DNA of 64,000 nucleotides from NCBI RefSeq assembly GCF_900119385.1, contig NZ_FPKO01000008.1, forward strand, positions 1-64,000. The letters run 5' to 3'. Numbering within the stretch: the first letter of the stretch is position 1; each line of letters begins with the position of its first letter. A program made the position numbers and the translations under genes. The notes beneath the pieces were generated by a model, which was not told the origin of the DNA, searched no databases, and saw only the letters and a list, made by a program, of their open reading frames with translations. Source of the stretch: Thermophilibacter mediterraneus. GTDB lineage: Bacteria > Actinomycetota > Coriobacteriia > Coriobacteriales > Atopobiaceae. Below, one piece after another: positions 8,683 through 17,494 of the stretch.

Positions 8683-9990
8683 TCAGAGCGCGCCGAGAAG
8701 CCCCGCGATCTTCTCGGCGTCCCCCGCGGCAGATCCCGTGCACTCGACCGTGACGTCCGCCCACGCGCGGTAGAGCGGGAGCCGCTCGCGGGCGAGCTCC
8801 TCGATGCCCCGGCGCTGTGAGACGGGGCGCCCCTCGCTGCTGAGCTCGGAGGTCGGCCGGTCGAGAAAGACTATCGTCGCGTTCTGGCGGAGCAGGTCGC
8901 GGTTCTCCTCACGGGTGACGACGCCGCCGCCGCACGCGATGACGAGGCCCGACCTCGCGGCGTAGCGGCCCGTGAGCTCCGTCTCAACCCTGCGGAAGCT
9001 GTCCTCGCCGTCACGCTCGATGATCTCGGCCGCGCTTCGGCCGGTCTCGGTGCGCACCGCCTCGTCGATGTCGACGAAGGGGCGGCCGAGCAGACGCGCG
9101 AGGCGCCGCCCGCAGCTCGTCTTGCCCGCGCCCGGCATGCCGATGAGCGCGACGCTCTGCGTCTGCGCGGTGATCGCGGCCTCGATCTTGGGCACGAGCG
9201 CGTCGTCGAGCTCGCGTCCCTGGAAGAGCTCGCTCGCGTAGAGGGCCTGCGCCACGAGCATGGCGAGACCGGACTCGGCCGGGATCCCCAGGCGCTCCGC
9301 CAGGAGCACGAGCCCCGTGCGGCGGGGGTTGTAGACGATGTCGAGGACGCCGAGCAGGGCGCGCAGCGAGACGAGGCACCCCTCGTCGACCGGCGTCGCC
9401 GGGCAGGCGGGGTACATGCCCACCGGCGTCGCGTTGACGAGAAGGACGGCGCCGGCGTGGCGCTGCGCGAGGGTGGTGTAGGTGTCGTCCCCGGTCCGGG
9501 AGATGAGGCTCACGCGCGCGCCCGCGTGCTCCTCGAGCGCGTAGGCGACGGCCTGGGCGGCACCGCCCGTGCCGAGCACGACCGCCTCGCGTCCGTCGAG
9601 GAGCTCGCGCGGCGAGCCGCCCAGGCGCTCGCGGCAGAAGCGCGCGAGCATCCAGGTGAACCCGAGCACGTCGGTGTTCTCGGCGACGACGGAACCGTCC
9701 TCGGCGCGCACGAGCGTGTTGGCCGCGCCGAGCCGCTCCACCGCGGCCGAGCGCACGTCGGCGAGCATCGCGGCGTCGCGCTTGTAGGGGATGGTCACGT
9801 TGAGCCCGCGCCAGGCCCCGTCGCGAACGAGGGGAGCGACCTCGTCAGGCTCGAGCTCGACGAGGTCGTAGGGCGCCGAGCCGAGGCGCTCGTGGATCTG
9901 CCGCGACCAGCTGTGCCCGAGCTTGCGCCCGAGCAGGCCGAACTCGGCGCCGCCGCTCAGCCCCGCCCTGCCCCGCTCCCGCGCCGTCAT
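8683..9990 (-). CDS. aroE: Bifunctional shikimate dehydrogenase / shikimate kinase
   Basis: This 435-residue fusion carries two consecutive shikimate steps. Residues 17-270 are shikimate dehydrogenase, with the NVTIPYK substrate motif (catalytic K70), ENTD (D107) and a nucleotide-binding GTGGAA (140-145). Residues about 278-435 are shikimate kinase (AroK/AroL), with P-loop GMPGAGKT (284-291), DIDEAV and CGGGVVTREENR. Each part is close to normal family length, so both should be active. The ATG at 9990 overlaps the pheA stop by one base (TGATG), indicating translational coupling. It is the last gene of the tight aro operon. Fusions of AroE with other aro enzymes are known; AroE-AroK is less usual. 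Confidence 0.93.
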   Translation of the reverse strand: MTARERGRAGLSGGAEFGLLGRKLGHSWSRQIHERLGSAPYDLVELEPDEVAPLVRDGAWRGLNVTIPYKRDAAMLADVRSAAVERLGAANTLVRAEDGSVVAENTDVLGFTWMLARFCRERLGGSPRELLDGREAVVLGTGGAAQAVAYALEEHAGARVSLISRTGDDTYTTLAQRHAGAVLLVNATPVGMYPACPATPVDEGCLVSLRALLGVLDIVYNPRRTGLVLLAERLGIPAESGLAMLVAQALYASELFQGRELDDALVPKIEAAITAQTQSVALIGMPGAGKTSCGRRLARLLGRPFVDIDEAVRTETGRSAAEIIERDGEDSFRRVETELTGRYAARSGLVIACGGGVVTREENRDLLRQNATIVFLDRPTSELSSEGRPVSQRRGIEELARERLPLYRAWADVTVECTGSAAGDAEKIAGLLGAL

Positions 9991-11141
9991 CACAGCACCT
10001 CCGAGTAGCAGCCGAGGAGCCGGACGTCCTGGCAGACCCCGCCGATGCTCCCGAGCAGCGACGCGAGCTCGGGCGAGGCAGCCGGGCAGGCGACGTCGAA
10101 GTAGAACATGAACTCGAAGTCGCGCTCGGGTATGGGGCGGCTCTCGAGCTTGAGGAGGTTGATGTCGAGCGCGTAGAACTTGGCGAGCAGCTTGTAGAGC
10201 GTGCCGGGCTCGTGCGGGAGCACGATCATGAGCGACGCCCGGTCCGCCCCGGGGTAGATCTCGAGGTCGCGGGAGATGCAGGCGAACCGCGTGTAGTTGT
10301 TGTCGCGGTCCTGGACCGAGGACGAGAGCGTCGCGAGGCCGTAGAGCCCCGCGCAGGCGCTCGAGGCGAGCGCGGCGACGTCCCGGCGGCCCGACTCGGC
10401 GACGCTGCGCGCGGCGACGGCCGTGTTCTCGCAGACGTGCACCGTGACGTCGGGCAGGCCCGAGAGGAACTCTGCGCACTGGTTGATGGCCTGCTCGTGG
10501 CTGTAGATCTCGCGGACGGTCTCGAGGCGCGCGCCCGGCGCGGCGAGCAGGCTGTGGTCGACCTTGACGCGCGTGGTGCGGACGACGTAGAACGAGTGCT
10601 CGCGCATGAGGTCGAAGACCTGGTTGACCGAGCCCGCCGTCGAGTTCTCGAGCGGGAGCACGCCGTAGTCCGCGGCACCCTGCTCAACGGAGCGGAAGAC
10701 GGCGTCGAAGGTGGGCGCGAAGCTGATGGTGGGCCTGCGGAAGATCCGCTCGGCGGCGATCTGCGAGTAGGCGCCCTCGGTTCCCTGGCAGGCGACGTGG
10801 GCCGACCGGGGGAAGAGCTCGGGCGTCGCGGCGCGCGCGGCCGCGACGGCGCCGCGGAGCCCGTCGGGGGCGTCGTCGCCGAGAAGGGCGTGCTGCCGCG
10901 AGCGGGACGCCTCCATGAGGAGCTCCATCAGCACCTGGGCGTAGGTGGCAAGGTCCTCCGGCGCGCGCCGGGCCGCGTCGGCGACCTTCGCTCGCTCGCG
11001 CGCGGGGTCGAAGACGCGCATGCCGTGCTCGCGCTTGTAGGCGGCGACCCCCTCCGAGACGCGCCCGCGCTCGGCGAAGAGGCGGAAGATCTCCGCGTCG
11101 ATCTCGTCTATCTGCTGTCTCAGCTCGGAGAGCTCAGCCAT
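9990..11141 (-). CDS. pheA: Chorismate mutase / prephenate dehydratase (P-protein)
   Basis: The enzyme converts chorismate to prephenate and then phenylpyruvate, committing to phenylalanine. In 383 residues the order is: N-terminal AroQ-class chorismate mutase helix bundle (1-85, LRQQIDEIDAEIFRLFAERG), prephenate dehydratase (about 110-290, with CQGTEGAYSQIA, ENSTAGSVNQV and the catalytic NNYTRF), then an ACT regulatory domain with ESRP. The ACT domain suggests phenylalanine feedback. AGGAAGGA precedes the ATG at 11141. A 178-base gap with strong nested inverted repeats separates it from aroC upstream, and its stop overlaps the aroEK start by one base. Confidence 0.95.
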   Translation of the reverse strand: MAELSELRQQIDEIDAEIFRLFAERGRVSEGVAAYKREHGMRVFDPARERAKVADAARRAPEDLATYAQVLMELLMEASRSRQHALLGDDAPDGLRGAVAAARAATPELFPRSAHVACQGTEGAYSQIAAERIFRRPTISFAPTFDAVFRSVEQGAADYGVLPLENSTAGSVNQVFDLMREHSFYVVRTTRVKVDHSLLAAPGARLETVREIYSHEQAINQCAEFLSGLPDVTVHVCENTAVAARSVAESGRRDVAALASSACAGLYGLATLSSSVQDRDNNYTRFACISRDLEIYPGADRASLMIVLPHEPGTLYKLLAKFYALDINLLKLESRPIPERDFEFMFYFDVACPAASPELASLLGSIGGVCQDVRLLGCYSEVL

Positions 11142-11181
11142 GTCGTTCCTTCCTCTTTGCTACGTACCTGCGCGTCGCCGG

Positions 11182-11269
11182 GCGTCCCGGTCGTGAGACC
11201 CGGCGCTCGGACAGCTTGCCGAGAAAAGCGCTCGGCAAGAACTCGCGGCGGGCCTCACGACCGGGACGC
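11182..11269 (-). repeat. Nested perfect inverted repeats in the aroC-pheA gap
   Basis: The outer arms GCGTCCCGGTCGTGAG (11182-11197) and CTCACGACCGGGACGC (11254-11269) are perfect 16-base reverse complements. Inside them CTTGCCGAG (11215-11223) and CTCGGCAAG (11231-11239) form a second perfect hairpin with a 7-base loop. The structure occupies most of the leader before pheA. No T-run follows on either strand, so it is not an ordinary terminator. It could be an attenuator or RNA processing site in the aro mRNA, or a mobile palindrome. Confidence 0.8.
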
Positions 11270-11319
11270 ACGCGAGTCGTCTTTCGACCCGGGCCTTGGC
11301 CCGCCCGGAGCCCGACGGC

Positions 11320-12438
11320 TCACTCCTGCGGCGGCCAGGCGAGAAGCGCGTCGGCCACGGCGAGCGCGCAGACGGCCTCGACCACGGGGACGGCGCGGAT
11401 CACGGCGGTGGTGTCGTGGCGACCGTGGACGCGCAGCGTCGCGGGCTCCATGGTCGAGAGGTCGACGGAGCGCTGGTCGACCATCACGCTCGAGATGGGC
11501 TTGAGGGCGCAGCGCACGAGCAGCGGGGCGCCGGTGGTGATGCCGCCCAGGATGCCGCCGGCGTTGTTGGTCACGGGGACGCACGAGCCGTCTCTGACCT
11601 CGTAGGGGTCGTTGTTCTGGGTGCCGCGCAGGCGCGCGGCGGCGAAGCCCCTGCCGAACTCGACCCCCTTCACCGAGGGGACGCCGAAGAGCGCGCGGGC
11701 GATCACGTTCTCCATGCCGTCGAACATCGGCGACCCGACGCCGGCGGGGAGGCCGCACGCCACGCACTCGACGATGCCGCCCACGGTGTCCCGCTCCGAG
11801 CGCGCCGCCATGACGGCGTCGACCATGCGCGCCCCGGCAGCCTCGTCGACGACGGGGACGCGCCTGCCGTCGGCGAGCGCCGCAAGCTGCGCGGCGAGGG
11901 CGCGGGAGGCCTCGGGCGAGTTGTCGAGCGCCGCGAGCGGCTCGTCCTCGATGCCCGCGAGCTCCGCCACGTGCGCGCGCACGGTGACCCCCCTCGTGCG
12001 GAGCCACTGGAGGGCGATGCCGCCCGCCACGCACAGGGGCCCGGTGAGGCGCCCGGAGAAGTGCCCCCCGCCGGGGACGTCCTGCTCGCCGTGCCACTTC
12101 GCCCACGCGGTGAAGTCGGCGTGTCCGGGCCGCGGCACCTCGAGGATGTTGCCGTAGTCGGCGGAGCGGGTGTTGGTGTTCTCTATCAGCGCGGCGAGCG
12201 GCGCCCCGCAGGTGCGGCCCTCGGGGTTGAGGCCCGAGACGACGCGCACCGCGTCGGGCTCGCGCCGCGGCGTCGACCACGGGTCGCGCCCCGGGGCGCG
12301 ACGCTCGACGAAGGCCGAGAGCTCCTCGAGGTCGACGGGCATCCCCGCGGGGAGCCCCTCGACCACGCAGCCGACGGCGGGGGAGTGGGACTGGCCGAAC
12401 ACGGTGACCCTGAGGGCGGTGCCAATGGATGAGGGCAT
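11320..12438 (-). CDS. aroC: Chorismate synthase
   Basis: The enzyme eliminates phosphate from EPSP to give chorismate using reduced FMN. The 372-residue protein shows the family signatures GQSHSPAVGCVVEGLPAG near the N-terminus, the RSERDTVGGI block and GRHDTTAVIRAVPVVEA near the end. Length is normal. The ATG at 12438 overlaps the aroA stop by one base (TGATG). A long upstream extension of the frame lies inside aroA and is not coding. Confidence 0.96.
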   Translation of the reverse strand: MPSSIGTALRVTVFGQSHSPAVGCVVEGLPAGMPVDLEELSAFVERRAPGRDPWSTPRREPDAVRVVSGLNPEGRTCGAPLAALIENTNTRSADYGNILEVPRPGHADFTAWAKWHGEQDVPGGGHFSGRLTGPLCVAGGIALQWLRTRGVTVRAHVAELAGIEDEPLAALDNSPEASRALAAQLAALADGRRVPVVDEAAGARMVDAVMAARSERDTVGGIVECVACGLPAGVGSPMFDGMENVIARALFGVPSVKGVEFGRGFAAARLRGTQNNDPYEVRDGSCVPVTNNAGGILGGITTGAPLLVRCALKPISSVMVDQRSVDLSTMEPATLRVHGRHDTTAVIRAVPVVEAVCALAVADALLAWPPQE

Positions 12439-13757
12439 CAGATCTCCTCGCTTTCGACGACGCCCCCGAGGGAGGCGAGGTCCTCGAAGAAGGCCGGGTA
12501 GGACTTGGAGACGCACTCGGCCCCGCGGATCGTGACGGGCGCCTCGCAGCGCGCCGCGAGGACGGCGGCCATCATCGCGATCCGGTGGTCGCCGGCCGCG
12601 TCGACCGTGCCGCCGCGCAGGGCGCGCGAGCCCTCGATGACCAGGCCGTCCGCGGTGACCTCGGCGTGCCCGCCGAGGTCGTTGACGACGGCGGAGACGG
12701 TGGCGAGCCGGTCGGACTCCTTGAGGCGCAGGCGCGCGGCGCCGCGGATGCGCGTGCGCCCCTCGGCGCAGGCCGCCACGGCCGCGAGCGGGGGCACGAG
12801 GTCGGGACAGCTCTCGACCGACAGGTCGCGGCCCGCGAGGGCGTCGGGGGCGCATGCGGCCCCGTCCGCGCGGCGCAGCACGCGGGCCCCGAGCAGGGCG
12901 AGCGCCGCGAGCACCTGGCGGTCGCCCTGGGCGCTCGCGGGGTCGAGCCCGCGCACGGCGACCCCGGCGCCCCCGAGCGCGCCCGCCGCGAGCCAGAACG
13001 CGGCCCCCGACCAGTCGCCCCCCACCGACACGGTGCCGGGCGAGGAGAGTCCGCTGGGGGCGCTGACGACGAGGGCGCGCGCCGCACCCGCCTCGGTGCG
13101 GACGCGCTCCTCGGACACCTGCGCCCCGAAGCGCTCGAGCGCCCGCGCGGTGAGGTCGATGTAGGGGCGCGACTCGACGGGCTCCGCCACGTCGATCTCG
13201 ACGGGCGCGCGAAGGATCGGCGCCGCCATCATGAGTCCGCTCACGAACTGCGAGGAGACGTTGCCGGGGAGGGAGAAGCGCCCGGCGCGCAGGCGCCCGC
13301 CCACGACGAGCGGGACCTCCCCCTGGCGGGAGAGCTCCGCCCCGTGGGCCACGAGCTCCTCGTAGAGCGGCGAGAGCGGTCGCTCGGGCAGGCGCCCGTG
13401 GCCCACGAGGCGCGCCCCGCACCCGAGGGCCGCGACGACCGGCAGGAGGAAGCGCAGGGTCGAGCCCGACTCGCCGCAGTCGAGCACGGCGCCCCGGGCC
13501 GCCTCGGGGAGGTTGTCCGAGGCGGAGGTCCCAGGGACCGGGCGCACGCGGAACCCGCGGCGGGTGCGCGTGACGCGCGCGCCGAGCGCCTCGAGGCAGG
13601 AGACGGTGGCGTCGATGTCGTCAGAGGACGTGGTGCAGTCGATGTCGGTGGTGCCGGGCGCGAAGGCGGCGCAGATCAGCAGGCGGTGCGCCTCGGACTT
13701 CGAGGACGGCGCCTCCACCTCGCCGGTGAGCTGTCCGGGCTGTACGGTGACGTTCAC
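12438..13757 (-). CDS. aroA: 3-phosphoshikimate 1-carboxyvinyltransferase (EPSP synthase)
   Basis: The enzyme joins PEP to shikimate-3-phosphate. The 439-residue protein has SSKSEAHRLL near the start (shikimate-3-P binding Lys/Ser), the DCGESGSTLRFLLP loop, the conserved KESDRL and DHRIAMM. Start choice: GTG at 13757 with GGAG 8 bases upstream; no ATG fits at the N-terminus of the conserved region. It lies 80 bases after aroB and overlaps aroC by one base. The SGSTLRF form (rather than NAGT) and the SSKSEAHR start suggest a non-enterobacterial class; glyphosate response cannot be judged from this. Confidence 0.95.
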   Translation of the reverse strand: MNVTVQPGQLTGEVEAPSSKSEAHRLLICAAFAPGTTDIDCTTSSDDIDATVSCLEALGARVTRTRRGFRVRPVPGTSASDNLPEAARGAVLDCGESGSTLRFLLPVVAALGCGARLVGHGRLPERPLSPLYEELVAHGAELSRQGEVPLVVGGRLRAGRFSLPGNVSSQFVSGLMMAAPILRAPVEIDVAEPVESRPYIDLTARALERFGAQVSEERVRTEAGAARALVVSAPSGLSSPGTVSVGGDWSGAAFWLAAGALGGAGVAVRGLDPASAQGDRQVLAALALLGARVLRRADGAACAPDALAGRDLSVESCPDLVPPLAAVAACAEGRTRIRGAARLRLKESDRLATVSAVVNDLGGHAEVTADGLVIEGSRALRGGTVDAAGDHRIAMMAAVLAARCEAPVTIRGAECVSKSYPAFFEDLASLGGVVESEEI

Positions 13758-13837
13758 GTGATGGTCTCCAGGCGGTCGTGGCTGTTCCTGCTTCGGTGTC
13801 GGCGCGCGGGGCGCGCCCGGCGGCTGCGGGGCGGGGC

Positions 13838-14941
13838 CTAGCACCCGAGCTCGACCAGCTCGCGGAGCTCCTCGAGGCTGACGCGGCGCACCTCGCAGCC
13901 GCCGACCTCGACCGGCACCACGATGTTGACCCCGCCTCCGCGGCGCTTCTTGTCGTGGGCCATGTAGCGCATGAGCTCGTCGACGGGCACCTCGCAGCCG
14001 GTGGGAAGGCCGTGCGCGGCCACGCAGGCCTCGATGCGCGCGGCCGTCTCGCCCCCGCACCAGCCGCGCCGCGCGCAGGCGCGCGCCATCATGCAGAGGC
14101 CGGCGGCGACGCACGAGCCGTGCCCCCGGGCGAAGTCGCTCGCGGCCTCGATGGCGTGGCCGATCGTGTGGCCGAGGTTGAGCGTCTGGCGCACGCCGCT
14201 CTCTCGCTCGTCCGCGTTCACGACGTCGCGCTTGATGGCGACGTTGCGGGCCACCACGTCGACGAGCCTGCGCTCGTCGAGCTGGTCCGCGGTGAGCGGG
14301 CGCGCGGTCAGCTCGTCGAGCAGCGCCGCGTCCGCAAGGACCGCGTGCTTGACCACCTCGCCGCAGGAGTCGCGGAAGAGGTCCGCGGGGACGCTCGCGA
14401 GGCAGCGCACGTCGGCGACCACGGCGGCGGGCTGCCAGAACGCGCCCGCGAGGTTCTTGCCGGCGGAGAGGTCCACCGCGGTCTTGCCGCCCACGGAGGA
14501 GTCGACCATGGCGAGAAGCGAGGTCGGCACCTGCACCACGTCGACGCCGCGCAGGTAGAGTGCCGCGGCAAGGCCCGCCATGTCCCCCGTCACGCCGCCG
14601 CCGAGCGCGACCACCGTGTCGCCCCGGGTGAGCTCGCGCTCGGCCAGCGCCTCGAGGATCTCCCCGAGGGTGCCGATTCGCTTGCTCTGCTCGCCGGCGG
14701 AGAAGACGATGCGGCGCGCCACGTCGTAGCCGGCCCGCGCCAGCGACGCCTCGGCCGCGTCTGCGTAGAGGGGGGCGACGTTGGTCTCGCTCACCACGCA
14801 GCAGCGCGACCCGCCCGCCGCCTCGCGGGCGATGCGCCCGAGCTCAAGGAGCGTGCCCGCCCCCACGGTGACGTCGTAGTCTGCGGAGGCGGCGCTCACG
14901 TGCACGAGGCGCTCAGCGCCCTCGCGGCCCTTCTCGATCAT
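13838..14941 (-). CDS. aroB: 3-dehydroquinate synthase
   Basis: This NAD- and metal-dependent enzyme cyclises DAHP to 3-dehydroquinate. The 367-residue protein shows GGGVTGDMAG, QVPTSLLAMVDSSVGGKT and LNLGHTIGHAIE, which hold the nucleotide loop and metal-binding Glu/His ligands. The ATG at 14941 overlaps the tyrA stop (ATGA), and the gene is part of the aro operon. Confidence 0.96.
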   Translation of the reverse strand: MIEKGREGAERLVHVSAASADYDVTVGAGTLLELGRIAREAAGGSRCCVVSETNVAPLYADAAEASLARAGYDVARRIVFSAGEQSKRIGTLGEILEALAERELTRGDTVVALGGGVTGDMAGLAAALYLRGVDVVQVPTSLLAMVDSSVGGKTAVDLSAGKNLAGAFWQPAAVVADVRCLASVPADLFRDSCGEVVKHAVLADAALLDELTARPLTADQLDERRLVDVVARNVAIKRDVVNADERESGVRQTLNLGHTIGHAIEAASDFARGHGSCVAAGLCMMARACARRGWCGGETAARIEACVAAHGLPTGCEVPVDELMRYMAHDKKRRGGGVNIVVPVEVGGCEVRRVSLEELRELVELGC

Positions 14942-15825
14942 CTCCTGTCGACCTCCCGCTTGATCGCGTCGCCCTCGGCGAGAAGGGCCTCGAGCCGCTC
15001 CGCGTCGCCCGCGTCGATGGCGTCCTTGTACGCCGCGAGGCTGTCGATGATCCTGCCGAGCTCAGCGGAGAGGTTGTCTGCGTTGTCGAGGAAGAGCTCG
15101 GTCCACATGGGGGCGTTCAGGCGCGCGACGCGCGTGAGGTCGCGGTAGGAGCCGGCGGAGAAGCCGCGGTGCCCGCGGGCGGTGGGGCTCTTGACGTAGG
15201 CGTTCGAGACGACGTGGGCGAGCTGCGAGGTGTAGGCGATCATGCGGTCGTGCTCGGCCGCCGTCGCCAGGGTGAAGCTGCCGAAGGCGCAGGGGGCGAG
15301 CAGCCCCTTCAGGCGCTCGAGGACCTCCGCGCGCTCGATGTCGCCGGCGGTCTCGGGCGGGACCACGACCATCGGCGCCCCCTTGAACATGGTCGCGCGC
15401 GCGTGGGCGAAGCCGGAGTACTGCGTGCCGGCCATGGGGTGGCAGCCGACGAAGGTGAAGGGGCGCCCGGCGCACGCGTCGCCGCAGCGCTGGCAGATGA
15501 CGCGCTTGACGCCCACGGTGTCGATGACGATGGCGCCGGGGGAGACGAGCCCCGCGCTGCGCTCGAGCCACTCGACGGCCGAGGCGGGGTAGCCCGCGAG
15601 CACGATGAGCTCGCAGGTGGGGATCGTCGACTCGTCGAGCTCGCCGCTCACGGTCTCGATCATGGCGAGCTCGAGGGTCGAGCGCGTGCGGTTCCACGCG
15701 TACACCTCGACCCCGGCGGCGGCGAAGGCCTTCGCGAACGAGCCCCCCATGAGGCCGAGGCTCACGACGCCCACGCGCCCGGGCACGAAGGTCGGCGCGG
15801 GGCCGAGGCTCTTCTCGTCGGACAT
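14938..15825 (-). CDS. tyrA: Prephenate dehydrogenase
   Basis: The enzyme oxidatively decarboxylates prephenate to 4-hydroxyphenylpyruvate, the tyrosine branch. The 295-residue protein has an N-terminal Rossmann motif (VVSLGLMGGSFAKAF), a CHPMAGTQYSG active-site block and the helical C-terminal part with TSQLAHVVSNAY and GFSAGSYRDLTRVA. No ACT or chorismate mutase domain is fused. The ATG follows the aroF stop with no gap, and the stop overlaps aroB, so it is surely co-transcribed. Confidence 0.94.
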   Translation of the reverse strand: MSDEKSLGPAPTFVPGRVGVVSLGLMGGSFAKAFAAAGVEVYAWNRTRSTLELAMIETVSGELDESTIPTCELIVLAGYPASAVEWLERSAGLVSPGAIVIDTVGVKRVICQRCGDACAGRPFTFVGCHPMAGTQYSGFAHARATMFKGAPMVVVPPETAGDIERAEVLERLKGLLAPCAFGSFTLATAAEHDRMIAYTSQLAHVVSNAYVKSPTARGHRGFSAGSYRDLTRVARLNAPMWTELFLDNADNLSAELGRIIDSLAAYKDAIDAGDAERLEALLAEGDAIKREVDRR

Positions 15826-16851
15826 CTACGCCTCCTCGATCGGTGCGCAGACGGCCTCGCGGATGAGGGCGATGCGGCGCATGGCGTCGGCGAACTGCTC
15901 GGGCGTGAGCGCCTGGGCGCCGTCGGACCAGGCCTTGGACGGGCAGTCGTGGACCTCGATCTCGAGCGCGTCGGCGCCGGCGGCCGTCGCGGCGTAGGCG
16001 GCGGAGCGCACGTAGCGGGTGTAGCCGGTGGCGTGGCTCGGGTCGCCCACGACGGGGAGGTGCGTGAGGTGGTGAAGGACCGGGATGGCGTTGACGTCGA
16101 AGGTGTTGCGCGTCCTGGTCTCGAAGGTGCGGATGCCCCGCTCGCACAGCATCACGTTGGGGTTGCCCTCGCTCATGACGTACTCGGCGCTCATGACGAG
16201 CTCGTCGATGGTCTGCGACATGCCGCGCTTGAGAAGGACGGGCGTGCTCGTGCGCCCGAGCTCCTTGAGCAGGGTGAAGTTCTGCGCGTTGCGCGCGCCG
16301 ACCTGCATGACGTCGACGCCCTTGGAGACGAACAGCTCGACGTCGCGCGGGTCCATCACCTCGGTCACGACGGGCATGTCGAGCTCTCCGCCCGCCTCCA
16401 TGAGCAGGTCGAGGCCGCGCTCGCCCATGCCCTGGTAGGCGTAGGGGGAGGTGCGGGGCTTGTAGGCGCCCCCGCGCAGCATGGTGGCGCCGGCGGCGCG
16501 CACGGCGCGCGCGATCTCGATGAGGTTGTCGCCCTCGACCGAGCAGGGGCCGGCGATGACCTGGAAGCTGCCACCGCCCACGAGCACGCCGTGACCGCAG
16601 TCGACGACGGTGTCCTCGGGGTGGAACTTGCGGTTGGCGAGCTTGAACGGCTCGGAGACGCGCTGGACGCGCTCGACGAGGTCCATGCTCTCGAGGATGA
16701 ACGGGTCGATCTGGGTCGTGTCGCCGATGATGCCGACGAGGGTCTCGTTGTCTCCCTGCGAGACGTTGGTCTTGAAGCCGCGCCCCTCGATCCAGGCGAC
16801 GAGCTGGTCGAGCTGCTGGGTCGTGGCGGTGCTCTTGACTACTGCGATCAT
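15826..16851 (-). CDS. aroF: 3-deoxy-7-phosphoheptulonate synthase (DAHP synthase)
   Basis: First step of the pathway: PEP plus erythrose-4-phosphate give DAHP. The 341-residue protein has an N-terminal ferredoxin-like domain (about 1-70, MIAVVKSTATTQQLDQLV) as in Thermotoga/Bacillus-type AroG, where it mediates feedback inhibition. A barrel follows with VIAGPCSVE, LRGGAYKPRTSPYAYQG, LLKRGM and the metal-site VGDPSHATG. GGAGG lies about 6 bases before the ATG at 16851. This is the first gene of the aro operon; the region upstream holds repeats and a -10-like TACGAT (16962-16957, minus) without a clear -35. Confidence 0.95.
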   Translation of the reverse strand: MIAVVKSTATTQQLDQLVAWIEGRGFKTNVSQGDNETLVGIIGDTTQIDPFILESMDLVERVQRVSEPFKLANRKFHPEDTVVDCGHGVLVGGGSFQVIAGPCSVEGDNLIEIARAVRAAGATMLRGGAYKPRTSPYAYQGMGERGLDLLMEAGGELDMPVVTEVMDPRDVELFVSKGVDVMQVGARNAQNFTLLKELGRTSTPVLLKRGMSQTIDELVMSAEYVMSEGNPNVMLCERGIRTFETRTRNTFDVNAIPVLHHLTHLPVVGDPSHATGYTRYVRSAAYAATAAGADALEIEVHDCPSKAWSDGAQALTPEQFADAMRRIALIREAVCAPIEEA

Positions 16852-17195
16852 GTGGGCCTCCCTCCGGTCTGCGGTCCGCTCTTCGCGCGGTCGCGCGCTG
16901 CGCCCGCGCCCCGCGCCGGGACCGGGCACGGGCCCCGTTGCGCGGAAATGCGTGCCATCGTACCACGGCGTCGTATCCGCTGGGTTACGGGTCTTGGGTT
17001 CGTGGACGGGTCGTGCGGCCCCGTCGGGGCCGCCGTGGCGGGGCGGAGGCGATTTGAGCCGATCGTTGGGCCCTCCCAGCGCCGCGGCTCCATGGGTCGG
17101 GCGACGGCGGCCGCGCCGCCGACCGGGGGGCGCATGACCGGCCGACGCGTCGCCGACGGGCGGGGCAAGACTGACCGGCGCCTCGCCGACGGGCG
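16852..17195. other. Intergenic region upstream of aroF
   Basis: There is no gene here. The part nearest aroF should hold the aro operon promoter; only a weak -10 candidate at 16957-16962 is visible. A perfect 8-bp stem with a 3-base loop (GCGGCCCC gtc GGGGCCGC) lies at 17015-17033. Two similar direct repeats ending CGCCGACGGGCGG lie at 17135-17163 and 17172-17196, leading into the 88-bp palindromic element. Confidence 0.6.
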
Positions 17196-17283
17196 GCCCG
17201 AGCATGCCTGGGTGCACGGTTCGGCCCCCTCCAGGGCCCCTCTCTGTGCTATGTGGCATTCTGGGCGATATGGCATGCTCGGC
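17196..17283. repeat. 88-bp dispersed palindromic element, copy A
   Basis: The ends are GCCCGAGCATGCC and GGCATGCTCGGC, an inverted repeat, with an interior that is about 80 percent similar (by eye) to the reverse complement of 36219-36307. Shared interior words include GCACGGTTCGG and CATTCTGGGC. There is no coding capacity. It looks like a small non-autonomous palindromic intergenic repeat. The gap continues to 17363 with no other feature except TTGACA at 17342 that lacks a convincing -10. Confidence 0.8.
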
Positions 17284-17363
17284 AAGCCGGCGGCCCGGTC
17301 GGCCGCGGAGGCTCCGCGGGCGGCCGGGCCGGTTTTGCCCCTTGACAATGTTGAGCTCAGATT

Positions 17364-17396
17364 AGAAAAGGCCCGACCCCATGGTGGGGCCGGGCC
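17364..17396 (-). terminator. Terminator of tRNA-Arg
   Basis: On the minus strand GGCCCGGCCCC, a 5-base loop and GGGGTCGGGCC form an 11-bp stem (one G-T pair) followed by TTTTC. It starts 10 bases after the tRNA CCA end. Confidence 0.92.
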
Positions 17397-17405
17397 CGGC
17401 AATCG

Positions 17406-17482
17406 TGGTGCGCCCAGGGGGATTCGAACCCACGACCTTCTGCTCCGGAGGCAGACGCTCTCATCCACTGAGCTATGGGCGC
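17406..17482 (-). tRNA. tRNA-Arg (anticodon CCG)
   Basis: The minus strand folds as a full cloverleaf. The acceptor GCGCCCA pairs with TGGGCGC. The D-arm is GCTC-AGTGGATGA-GAGC, and the anticodon stem TCTGC/GCAGA encloses CTCCGGA (anticodon CCG). The T-arm is GTGGG-TTCGAAT-CCCCC-like, followed by discriminator A and an encoded CCA (17408-17406). It reads CGG codons, which are abundant in this genome. A TATACT -10 candidate lies upstream at 17500-17495, and a strong terminator follows. Confidence 0.97.
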
Positions 17483-17494
17483 GTGCGACTGGAC

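Noticed and set aside
17342-17370. Plus-strand promoter starting with TTGACA at 17342
   Set aside because: No acceptable -10 lies at 16-18 bases, and transcription would run into the antisense of the tRNA terminator; left as an unsupported match.
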